DNA from: Chloroflexota bacterium
GTDB lineage: Bacteria; Chloroflexota; UBA4733
Direction of reading: 5' to 3'
Assembly (NCBI GenBank): GCA_025449435.1
Contig: JANWJO010000174.1
Span: 1 to 6,074, forward strand
Length of the DNA stretch: 6,074 bases
Part shown: piece by piece, positions 1-5,230 of the stretch
How the letters are laid out: the number at the start of each line of letters is the position of its first letter
Position numbering within the stretch: position 1 is the first letter of the stretch
Translations under genes and position numbers: made by a program
The notes under the pieces: model-generated
Seen by the model: the letters and a program-made list of their open reading frames with translations, nothing else
Told to the model about the DNA's origin: nothing
The model's database searches: none

Positions 1-266
1 AACACACCAATGCTCGCCAGTTGGCGCAGCACGCGGAACAGCGCCTGGGGGTGCGTACTCGTGGCTTGCGCGAGATCGGCACTGGTGCGCGGTCCCGCCG
101 CGAGCAAGTCGGCGATGCCCAGGCGCGCCACGGCACCCACGGCCTGACTCATCCAGTAGCCGGTCGCCAGTTGCAGCATGACCGCCGGTAAGGGAACGCC
201 GTGGTGCTGGGTAGCCTCAGTTGAGACGGTCTGCTGTGTCTCGGTACGATCGACGACGCTAGACAT
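1..266 (-). CDS. O-methyltransferase, N-terminal dimerisation part (3' end outside window)
   Basis: Reading the minus strand from ATG at 266 gives 88 complete codons with no stop, running off the left edge. After a polar leader of about 25 residues comes a segment with LQLATGYWMSQAVGAVARLG (residues 31-50), then IADLLAAGPRTSADLA and ALFRVLRQLASIGV. This is the winged-helix dimerisation domain found at the N-terminus of SAM-dependent O-methyltransferases of the acetylserotonin / hydroxyneurosporene / plant-COMT type. The catalytic Rossmann domain (SAM-binding GxGxG) would lie outside the window, so the substrate cannot be named. The start is supported by AGGAGG at 283-278, with a second GGAG closer to the ATG. 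It lies 126 bp downstream of the SARP-like regulator in the same direction, behind a repeat-rich promoter region, so it is a likely regulatory target. Family call is confident; substrate unknown. Confidence 0.85.
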   Translation of the reverse strand, partial: MSSVVDRTETQQTVSTEATQHHGVPLPAVMLQLATGYWMSQAVGAVARLGIADLLAAGPRTSADLAQATSTHPQALFRVLRQLASIGV

Positions 267-275
267 GTCTCCTAT

Positions 276-283
276 CTCCTCCT
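276..283 (-). promoter_or_regulatory. Ribosome binding site of the O-methyltransferase gene
   Basis: On the minus strand AGGAGGAG ends 9 nt before the ATG at 266, a near-perfect Shine-Dalgarno sequence. It fixes the start of a gene that is otherwise cut by the window edge. Confidence 0.75.
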
Positions 284-324
284 GCAGACCCACGCGCTCA
301 AGCGTCGCGTGCCGTCTGCGCGGC

Positions 325-354
325 ATCCTAGGCAGGGGTGCTTGCAGGGGACAA
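325..354 (-). promoter_or_regulatory. Candidate promoter for the O-methyltransferase gene
   Basis: On the minus strand a -35-like TTGTCC (354-349) and a -10-like TAGGAT (330-325) are separated by 18 bp. Both match the sigma-70 consensus only partly, as expected of an activator-dependent promoter. One unit of the adjacent repeat array (TGCAAGCA, 346-339) lies in the spacer and ends 8 bp before the -10. This is inference from sequence; no start site is known. Confidence 0.45.
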
Positions 355-386
355 GCACAAATGCTTGTAGAAGTGCTTGTACAAGC
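335..386 (-). repeat. Array of ~12-bp units with CAAGCA/TGCTTG core, probable operator
   Basis: On the minus strand four consecutive units follow each other: TACAAGCACTTC (381-370), TACAAGCATTTG (369-358), TGCTTGTCCCC (357-347, core inverted) and TGCAAGCACCCC (346-335). The first unit also forms the right part of a perfect 12-bp palindrome GCTTGTACAAGC (375-386). The three direct cores are 12 and 23 bp apart, roughly one and two DNA turns. SARP-family activators are known to bind direct heptamers spaced about 11 or 22 bp just upstream of the -10. The array lies between a SARP-like regulator gene and the gene downstream of it, so it is a good candidate operator. It is not a plausible terminator because no T-run follows the palindrome. 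Confidence 0.6.
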
Positions 387-392
387 GCGGGC

Positions 393-3389
393 CTACGAGA
401 TGTCTTCGCCGCGGCGCAAACGTGCATACAAGGCCCGCGTCTCCAGCGTCGGGAGGGTGCCAAATGCCTCCTGCCACGACGCAGCCAGCGCCTGATAGTG
501 ACGCAGCGCCTGGCCAGGCTCGCCCATGCGCGCATAGCAGCGCATCAACTCGCGGTGCGCTCCATCTAAGTACAGATCCTCGGCAATGACGTGTTTGTAG
601 GCGCTGGCCGCCTCCGCGTAGCGCCCAGCGGCGAACAGGAGCGCACCCAGTTGTTGCAACGCGGCGAGGAAGTCATCGTGGAGTTGGTCTTGGAACGTCA
701 GATACCACTCGCCTTCGGTCAACCCGGCCAGGAACCGGCCGCGATAGCGCGCCGTCGCTCCAGCCAGCAGCGTGATCGCCGCTGCTGGATCGGCCGCCGC
801 GCACTGTTTCGCCTGGGTAAGCTCCGCGCTGAACTGGGCGACATCGAACGTGAAAGGCAGCGTGCGACTGATCGCGTAGCGCTGCTGCGCCAGAACCACC
901 CAGGTGGCGCCTCCTAGCGCTCGCCGCAGGTGGTGCAACGTGGGATGAAACGCCCGGCGCAGTTGCGCCGCTGACGCATCGGGCCAGAGGGCGAGGCCAA
1001 TCTGTTCCTTGGTGCTCGGCCCGCACATCAGGAGAAAGAACAACAACTCGCGCGCTTTGGCGTAGGTCCAGTCGCTCGCGGTCAGTTCGTGCCCGTCTCG
1101 CACGATGCGCGCCGCCACAAAACCAACAATGTCCACCGGCGCCAGCGACACGCGCTCACGTGCCGGTACGGCAGCGACGGCGGCCGGTTCATCAGCCATC
1201 AGCGGCGCTGCCACAATGACGTGCTGCGCTTCCTCGATGGCGCGCTCAAATGTGAATGCTTCGCCTGCCGCCCACTCGTGCTGAAGCGCCTCGACGGTGA
1301 GCTGGTTCCGCACCGCGCTCAAGGTTCGCTCGTTGAAAGAGCGGCCATTGGGCGGCGGCGGGGCGCCAAGCTGCCGGCGGAGTACTACCGTGGCGCCGAG
1401 CAGGCGGGCGGCGCGGTGTGGATCGCCACGGGCGCTGGCGATATGGGCGAACCCTTCCAGTGGCGCCAGCATCCCTTCCCTCTCACCGGTCTGATGCCGC
1501 AGGACGAGTGCTGCGTGGTAGTGCGCAGCGGCAGCAAGCAGGTCGCCCAGTTCGCAGGCAATGCGGCCCAGAAACGTCTCCGTGTGCGCCATGCCACCGC
1601 GGTCGCCGAGGACGCGGCGGATCGCCAGGCTCTGCTCGCACCGCAGTTGCGCCGTGGCATATGCGCCTTGCTCGATCGCGATCATCCCGAGGTTGGTGAG
1701 GGCACCAGCGAGGCTGCGCTGATCACCGGTTTCCTGGAACATAGCCAGGCTCTCTTCACACGATGACGCTGCCCCTGCCAGGTCGCCCAGATAGAGCCGT
1801 GTCAAGCCCAGCCCATTGAGCGAGAGGCCGGTGCTGCGCGCGTTGCGGACGGCCCGGCAGTGCACCAAGCTGGCTTCATACTCCCGGACTGACCGCGCGT
1901 AGTCACCACGGATTTGCAGCAGATTCGCGATCCCATACAGGATGTCACCAGCTGCGAGGTCGTCGTGCTGCGCGAGGGCAATGTCGAGTCCCTGCTGGAA
2001 GATCTCAGCGGCATGATCGTATTCACCCAGGTGCGTGGTGATCGCGCCCAGCGCCAGCAGTGCCTGGAAACGAACGAGCGGGGGCTCCAGGTCCTCTGCC
2101 AGCACGGTTTCTAGCCAGCGCCGTCCTTCCCCCAAATAGCCACGAATGATCCAGAAGGACCAGAGTGAGCCACACAGTCGCGCTGCCGTGCCAAAGGCGT
2201 GCGCGGCGACCGACTCTCGCAGCAACGCGCGCAGATCGTCGTGGCCTGCCTCAAATCGCACGACCCAGTTGCCCTGGCCGGTAACTTTCAGTTCCTCACT
2301 GTGTTCAGCGAGGGCCAGGAACCAATCGCGGTAGCGCCCAAAGACGGCAACGTACTCATTCGCCTCGCGGAGCTTGTCGAGCCCGTACTGGCGCAACGTC
2401 TCCAGCAGCCGGTAGCGCGTATCACCAGCCTGCTCGCTTACAGTCACGAGTGACTTGTCGACGAGGCGGCTGAGCACATCGAGCACGTTCGCCGGCTCAA
2501 TTCCTTCGCCGCCGCAAATGGCCTCAGCCGTGTCCAGCGAAAAGCTGCCAGCAAAGATCGCTAGCCGCCGGAACAGCACGCGTTCGGGCTCAGTGAGGAG
2601 GTCGTGGCTCCAGTCGACCGCTGCGCGCAACGTCTGGTGGCGGGGCAGAGCCATCCGCCGTCCCACGGTCAGCAACCGGAAGCGGTCGTCGAGGCGTGCG
2701 GCGATTTGGGACGGATCCAGCACCTTGGCGCGCGCTGCCGCCAGCTCGATGGCGAGTGGCATCCCATCGAGCCGCATACAGATTTGCGCGATGGCTGGCG
2801 CGTTGGCTTCGTTAAGCGTAAACGCCGGCATGACCGCACCAGCACGTTCGAGAAACAACTGGACAGCGTCGTACTGTCCGACCGCGCTCAACTGAACGTC
2901 CGGTCCGCTGGGCGTGGAGAGCGGCGGCACCACCCATGCCGTCTCGCCGTCAATGTTCAGCGCCTCACGGCTAGTTGCCAGAAGACGGACTCCTGGACAC
3001 GCCGCGAGCACCGCCGCAACTACATGCGCGGTCGCGTCGATCAGGTGCTCGCAGTTATCCAGTACGAGCAACAGCCGCTGCTCCCTGAGCGCCGCGCAGA
3101 TCGCATCGAGCGGCGCAACGCTGGCTTGATCTGGAATGCCGAGCGTGTGCGCGATGACTTGCGCGACCAGCGCAGGCTCGGTCAGCGCAGCCAGTTCGAC
3201 CCACGCCACGCTGTCTGGAAAGTCCGATGCGATACCCGCGGCGATCTGCACGGCGAGCCGGCTCTTGCCACAGCCACCTGGACCGGTGAGCGTCACCAAC
3301 CGCGCCGTCGTCAGCAGCCGTTTGACCCCGGCGATGTCGTGGGTGCGCCCAATGAACGCCGTCGCTGGCGTGGGCAAGGAGCCGGGCAC
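393..3389 (-). CDS. Large AfsR/SARP-like regulator: NB-ARC ATPase, TPR repeats, C-terminal winged helix and BTAD
   Basis: A signal-transducing ATPase transcription factor of 998 residues from the chosen GTG start. Order: P-loop GPGGCGKS (36-43), Walker B LLLVLDN (106-112), LLATSR (136-141), GMPLAIELAAAR (209-220) and the following winged-helix region (QTLRAAVDWSHDLL, 252-265), together an NB-ARC/STAND ATPase. About six TPR repeats follow (441-676, e.g. GEYDHAAEIFQQGLDIA). Then comes an OmpR-like winged helix with AKARELLFFLL and ALWPDASAAQLRRAF (about 752-846), and a BTAD domain (about 846-991). Classical AfsR has winged helix-BTAD at the N-terminus; here it is at the C-terminus. The frame is open up to a TTG at 3566, with an ATG at 3497. 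GTG 3389 is preferred because GGAGG lies 10 nt upstream, a TATGAT box lies at 3443-3438, family proteins begin near LPTPATAFIGR, and the upstream extension runs antisense to a PIN-domain remnant. It probably couples ligand or ATP sensing to transcription of nearby genes such as the methyltransferase. Confidence 0.9.
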   Translation of the reverse strand: MPGSLPTPATAFIGRTHDIAGVKRLLTTARLVTLTGPGGCGKSRLAVQIAAGIASDFPDSVAWVELAALTEPALVAQVIAHTLGIPDQASVAPLDAICAALREQRLLLVLDNCEHLIDATAHVVAAVLAACPGVRLLATSREALNIDGETAWVVPPLSTPSGPDVQLSAVGQYDAVQLFLERAGAVMPAFTLNEANAPAIAQICMRLDGMPLAIELAAARAKVLDPSQIAARLDDRFRLLTVGRRMALPRHQTLRAAVDWSHDLLTEPERVLFRRLAIFAGSFSLDTAEAICGGEGIEPANVLDVLSRLVDKSLVTVSEQAGDTRYRLLETLRQYGLDKLREANEYVAVFGRYRDWFLALAEHSEELKVTGQGNWVVRFEAGHDDLRALLRESVAAHAFGTAARLCGSLWSFWIIRGYLGEGRRWLETVLAEDLEPPLVRFQALLALGAITTHLGEYDHAAEIFQQGLDIALAQHDDLAAGDILYGIANLLQIRGDYARSVREYEASLVHCRAVRNARSTGLSLNGLGLTRLYLGDLAGAASSCEESLAMFQETGDQRSLAGALTNLGMIAIEQGAYATAQLRCEQSLAIRRVLGDRGGMAHTETFLGRIACELGDLLAAAAHYHAALVLRHQTGEREGMLAPLEGFAHIASARGDPHRAARLLGATVVLRRQLGAPPPPNGRSFNERTLSAVRNQLTVEALQHEWAAGEAFTFERAIEEAQHVIVAAPLMADEPAAVAAVPARERVSLAPVDIVGFVAARIVRDGHELTASDWTYAKARELLFFLLMCGPSTKEQIGLALWPDASAAQLRRAFHPTLHHLRRALGGATWVVLAQQRYAISRTLPFTFDVAQFSAELTQAKQCAAADPAAAITLLAGATARYRGRFLAGLTEGEWYLTFQDQLHDDFLAALQQLGALLFAAGRYAEAASAYKHVIAEDLYLDGAHRELMRCYARMGEPGQALRHYQALAASWQEAFGTLPTLETRALYARLRRGEDIS

Positions 3390-3399
3390 CGGTGGCGCG

Positions 3400-3404
3400 C
3401 CTCC
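3400..3404 (-). promoter_or_regulatory. Ribosome binding site deciding the GTG 3389 start of the regulator
   Basis: On the minus strand GGAGG lies 10 nt upstream of GTG 3389. The alternative ATG at 3497 is preceded by GGCAAGTTCTG and lacks a comparable site. The match favours the shorter protein but does not prove it. Confidence 0.5.
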
Positions 3405-3437
3405 AAGTCGCTGGCAGCGGAGTGGGCTGTGCGAGGC

Positions 3438-3443
3438 ATCATA
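3438..3443 (-). promoter_or_regulatory. Possible -10 box of the regulator gene
   Basis: TATGAT on the minus strand (one mismatch to TATAAT) would start a transcript near 3431, about 40 nt before GTG 3389 and upstream of its GGAGG. No good -35 is seen at 16-18 bp (CGGGCA at 3466-3461). Speculative. Confidence 0.3.
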
Positions 3444-3483
3444 CCGCCCGCGTGCCAGGCTGCCCGAGCGCTCGCTGGGAAGG

Positions 3484-3691
3484 TGCGCCTGCGGCATCAG
3501 AACTTGCCGGGCAGCTTCGCTTGAAACCTCCGGATGCTGTTCACCTGGCGACTGCTTTAGCTGCAAAGGCAGAGGAATTCCACACCTGGGATAGTGACTT
3601 CTTCAAGGAGCGCATTCAACAGGCTGCCCTTGGCATTCGCATCGTCAACCCTGCGCGGTCAGGAACACTGCCTCTCTCCCTGGAAGATTAA
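3484..3691 (+). pseudogene. C-terminal fragment of a PIN-domain (VapC-like) toxin ribonuclease
   Basis: The plus-strand frame ending at TAA 3691 encodes LRLKPPDAVHLATALAAKA, then EEFHTWDSDFF and LGIRIVNP. These are the third and fourth acidic segments of the PIN nuclease fold (DAxHLATA and TxDxDF) plus its final beta strand. The N-terminal half, with the first catalytic Asp and the middle Glu, is missing. The frame remains open upstream to about 3392, but that part is antisense to the regulator and shows no PIN features. No start codon with a ribosome binding site and no antitoxin gene are present. About 65 of the usual 130-140 residues remain, so it is read as an inactive remnant of a VapBC-type toxin-antitoxin locus truncated at the regulator-side junction. 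The left boundary is approximate. Confidence 0.7.
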
Positions 3692-3793
3692 TCCCGCGGC
3701 TGGGCAGCTCCACGCAGCTTTGCGCCTAGTGGGAGCGTGGCTTCAGCATGTGCCGTGTCGAGTTTTGCCTCTGTCGCCGGAACAATTAAGCGA

Positions 3794-3807
3794 AGCACGT
3801 TCGTGCT
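3794..3807. repeat. Short inverted repeat AGCACG-TT-CGTGCT
   Basis: Perfect 6-bp arms around a 2-nt centre, upstream of the small membrane-protein gene. It has the size and symmetry of a dimeric repressor site. No poly-T follows, so a terminator is unlikely. Function unknown. Confidence 0.35.
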
Positions 3808-3827
3808 AGATGTAAGGGAGTAACGCT

Positions 3828-3950
3828 ATGCTTTGGCGACAATCGCCACCAACGGCTACGAAGGGAGAGCAAATTGGAGTTCGAGATTGCTATCTTCGCG
3901 TGGCTCGCGGCCGCTTGTTGGGCAGCGACTATCGGCTATCAACGTGGTAA
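3828..3950 (+). other. Possible 40-codon leader reading frame, weakly supported
   Basis: ATG 3828 is preceded by AAGGGAG (3814-3820) with a 7-nt spacer and runs 40 codons to TAA 3948-3950. It overlaps the start of the membrane protein in another frame. The peptide (MLWRQSPPTATKGEQIG...) resembles nothing recognised. It could be a leader peptide whose translation affects the TTG start downstream, or chance. The hairpin TGGCGA-CAA-TCGCCA (3834-3848) lies inside it and could fold in the mRNA. Confidence 0.2.
3863..3867 (+). promoter_or_regulatory. Ribosome binding site supporting the TTG start at 3874
   Basis: GGGAG followed by a 6-nt spacer precedes TTG 3874. No ATG or GTG occurs in this frame between the upstream stop (TAA 3787-3789) and the membrane segment, so this site decides the unusual start. 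Confidence 0.5.
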
Positions 3951-4206
3951 GAGCGTCATTGGATGGTTCTTCTTAGGTATTTTCTTCGGCTTCCTCGCCG
4001 TAGCCTTTGCTTTAGCACTCTTAGTCGACGATGCTGCGCTAGACTACCGTTTATAGGAGCGGGGATACAAACGCTGCGACGGTTGCCAGGAGATGATTCG
4101 AGGCAAGGCAACTGTGTGCCGGTACTGCGGCGACCTGAAGGAGCCATCTGGACGGCACCGCCGTTCTTCCCATACAAGCGTGCGGCCGGCCAGCGGTAGG
4201 ATGTAG
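3874..4206 (+). pseudogene. Small two-helix membrane protein with C-terminal zinc ribbon, interrupted by an in-frame TAG
   Basis: From TTG 3874 the first 60 codons encode two hydrophobic segments (about residues 3-20 and 28-51) joined by a basic loop GYQRGKS. TAG at 4054-4056 then stops the frame. The same frame continues without a shift for 49 codons to TAG 4204-4206. It encodes KRCDGCQEMIRGKATVCRYC (C-x2-C-x10-C-x2-C, Cys at 4075, 4084, 4117 and 4126), then GDLKE. Membrane segments with an xxRGKSxxGWFxLGxxFG stretch followed by a CPYCAEEIKxEAxxCRYCG ribbon form a common bacterial small-protein family of about 90-110 residues. The whole frame here (110 codons) has that length and order. Two explanations fit: a recent nonsense mutation (the shortened 60-residue protein may still be made) or TAG readthrough. 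The ribbon has no start codon of its own directly after the stop. Function of the family is not established. Confidence 0.7.
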
Positions 4207-4249
4207 GGTGACAGCGGGGTGCGCCCTCGCAACAGTCGCAGTCTGTAAC

Positions 4250-4274
4250 ACGTATCACGTAACGTGCAATACGT
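4250..4274. repeat. Imperfect ACGT-rich palindrome
   Basis: The layout is ACGTAT-CACGT-A-ACGTG-CA-ATACGT. The arms are complementary except for a 2-nt CA insertion on the right side. It could be a regulator site; nothing else identifies it. Confidence 0.35.
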
Positions 4275-4564
4275 TCCTGCCCAACTACACACCAGGCCGG
4301 TACGGCGTTGTCTTCTGGGTGATCGCTGGCGAACGCGTACAGAGCGGGTGAACAGCCGTTCATTATGTATAGGCTGCGCTGCTCCCCGACACTCGTTATC
4401 GCTCACAGAGCTATCACACCATCACCAGGATAAGTGTCTGACTCTTGGCATGTGACTCGATGTCACGGTATGCTCAGCCAGCGTAGGAACGCTCCTGGAC
4501 TGCGGTGATCGAGTCATCGCTACTAGCACAACGCCTGAAAAAGGTCCATAAGCACGGCGCCCCC

Positions 4565-4603
4565 ATTCAGGGTCTATTCAGGCAGCTTGGCCACCCATTC
4601 AGG
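4565..4603 (+). repeat. Three ATTCAGG direct repeats spaced 11 and 21 bp, candidate operator
   Basis: ATTCAGG starts at 4565, 4576 and 4597; the first and third copies extend leftward to CCATTCAGG. An inverted CCTGAA lies at 4534-4539. Spacings of 11 and 21 bp put the copies on the same DNA face. This is the pattern of OmpR/PhoB- or SARP-type winged-helix proteins binding direct repeats. The block lies about 57 bp upstream of the 4661 start codon, a suitable place for activation. The binding protein is unknown; the motif differs from that at 335-386. Confidence 0.5.
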
Positions 4604-4649
4604 AGCCGTTCGGCGTGGCGCTCGTAGCCTTGCTCAGACCGGAAGGGAT

Positions 4650-4654
4650 GGAGG
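4650..4654 (+). promoter_or_regulatory. Ribosome binding site of the 162-residue protein gene
   Basis: GGAGG with a 6-nt spacer before ATG 4661. It picks this ATG over the upstream out-of-frame ATG at 4648. Confidence 0.65.
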
Positions 4655-4660
4655 CTCGCG

Positions 4661-5149
4661 ATGCAATCACTACTCCTCAGCGATCGACCAACGCCCAGCA
4701 GCCGGGAACTTCACCGCATGATCGAACGGCTCCGCCTGCAGATTTCCCGCGCGTGGGAGGCCGCAGACGCGCTGACCCATGTGACCGCGCCAGATGATCG
4801 ACTCGATGTGCATCGCACCTTCGCCGCAACGATCACCGCGGTGCTCAACGAGTTGAGCGAACTGGACGACATGCTGGCGACCCGCGACTGGCAGATTCGC
4901 CACCGGTCAGCGGTGCGCCACCACTGCAACCAGATCAAGCAACAGGCATCGCTCGTGCACACCGAGGCCGCGTCACTCACCAGGGCCTATGCCCCCAAGG
5001 CCGTGGGCATTGGTCCGGTGTACATGCCGGACGACCAGACCGTGGCCCTAAGTGTGGCCGTCGAGCGGTTTGCCGAGCACTCGGGGGAGCTCGATAGCTT
5101 GCTCACCATGTTGCTGCCGGTCTCGGCCGTCTACTCAGCAGAGATGTAA
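4661..5149 (+). CDS. Hypothetical protein, 162 residues, mostly helical
   Basis: I do not recognise this protein. It has no signal peptide, no membrane segment and a single Cys. Residues about 14-40 (RELHRMIERLRLQISRAWEA) and 52-110 (including ITAVLNELSELDDMLATRDW and HCNQIKQQASLVHTEAASL) look like amphipathic helices with heptad-like Leu/Ile/Val spacing. A loop with AVGIGPVYMPDD (about 114-125) follows, then another helix (VAVERFAEHSGELDSLLTML). This suggests a soluble helical bundle. An excellent ribosome binding site and coding-like amino acid use support it as a real gene. It is followed at 81 bp by a universal stress protein gene in the same direction. That gene appears to have its own promoter, so the two may be neighbours rather than one operon. 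Upstream lie the ATTCAGG repeats. Confidence 0.75.
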   Translation: MQSLLLSDRPTPSSRELHRMIERLRLQISRAWEAADALTHVTAPDDRLDVHRTFAATITAVLNELSELDDMLATRDWQIRHRSAVRHHCNQIKQQASLVHTEAASLTRAYAPKAVGIGPVYMPDDQTVALSVAVERFAEHSGELDSLLTMLLPVSAVYSAEM

Positions 5150-5197
5150 GCGCCGCTCGGTTCTCTGGATAGCGGGACAGTTGGTTCGCTAGCTGCT

Positions 5198-5206
5198 TGC
5201 TATACT
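5198..5206 (+). promoter_or_regulatory. Extended -10 promoter of the universal stress protein gene
   Basis: TGCTATACT matches the extended -10 form TGn-TATAAT with one mismatch. The best -35-like hexamer, TTGGTT at 5181-5186, sits only 14 bp upstream, which is short, so the extended -10 probably carries recognition. Transcription would begin near 5213, leaving a leader of under 20 nt that still contains the ribosome binding site. Confidence 0.45.
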
Positions 5207-5216
5207 CCTTGCCTCG

Positions 5217-5222
5217 AAAGGA
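5217..5222 (+). promoter_or_regulatory. Ribosome binding site supporting GTG start at 5231
   Basis: AAAGGA lies 8 nt before GTG 5231. The nearby ATG at 5224 is in another frame and leads away from the stress-protein sequence. Confidence 0.55.
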
Positions 5223-5230
5223 TATGTCAC

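Larger units (their letters stand above)
4207..4660. other. Long spacer without a supportable gene
   Basis: No reading frame in this stretch resembles a protein, and no tRNA or T-loop signature was found. It holds an imperfect palindrome at 4250-4274, a 9-bp inverted pair at 4453-4461 and 4508-4516, and the ATTCAGG repeats at 4565-4603. Its end must contain the promoter of the 4661 gene, though no convincing -10/-35 pair was recognised. Confidence 0.5.

Noticed and set aside
338..386. Palindromes downstream of the regulator read as a transcription terminator
   Set aside because: No T-run follows on the minus strand, and the periodic repeat pattern close to a promoter fits an operator better.
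335..386. CRISPR-like repeat array
   Set aside because: Units are only about 12 bp, contiguous without unique spacers, and lie in a promoter.
1089..1766. 225-codon open frame on the plus strand
   Set aside because: Antisense to the TPR and linker region of the regulator; composition is shadow-like and no family is recognised.
2604..3524. 306-codon open frame on the plus strand
   Set aside because: It is antisense to the ATPase domain of the regulator, rich in Arg/Gln/His as expected of a GC-rich shadow frame, and has no recognisable motif or ribosome binding site.
3956..4406. Minus-strand open frames of 120-135 codons
   Set aside because: They overlap the membrane/zinc-ribbon gene in antisense, have Arg-rich random composition and no start signals.
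4451..4467. CRP/FNR-like site TGTGA...TCACG
   Set aside because: The spacing is 7 instead of 6 and the right half-site deviates; no gene starts nearby.
4207..4560. tRNA or small structured RNA in the long spacer
   Set aside because: No T-loop (GGTTCGAATC-like) or cloverleaf arms and no strong stem followed by a T-run were found.
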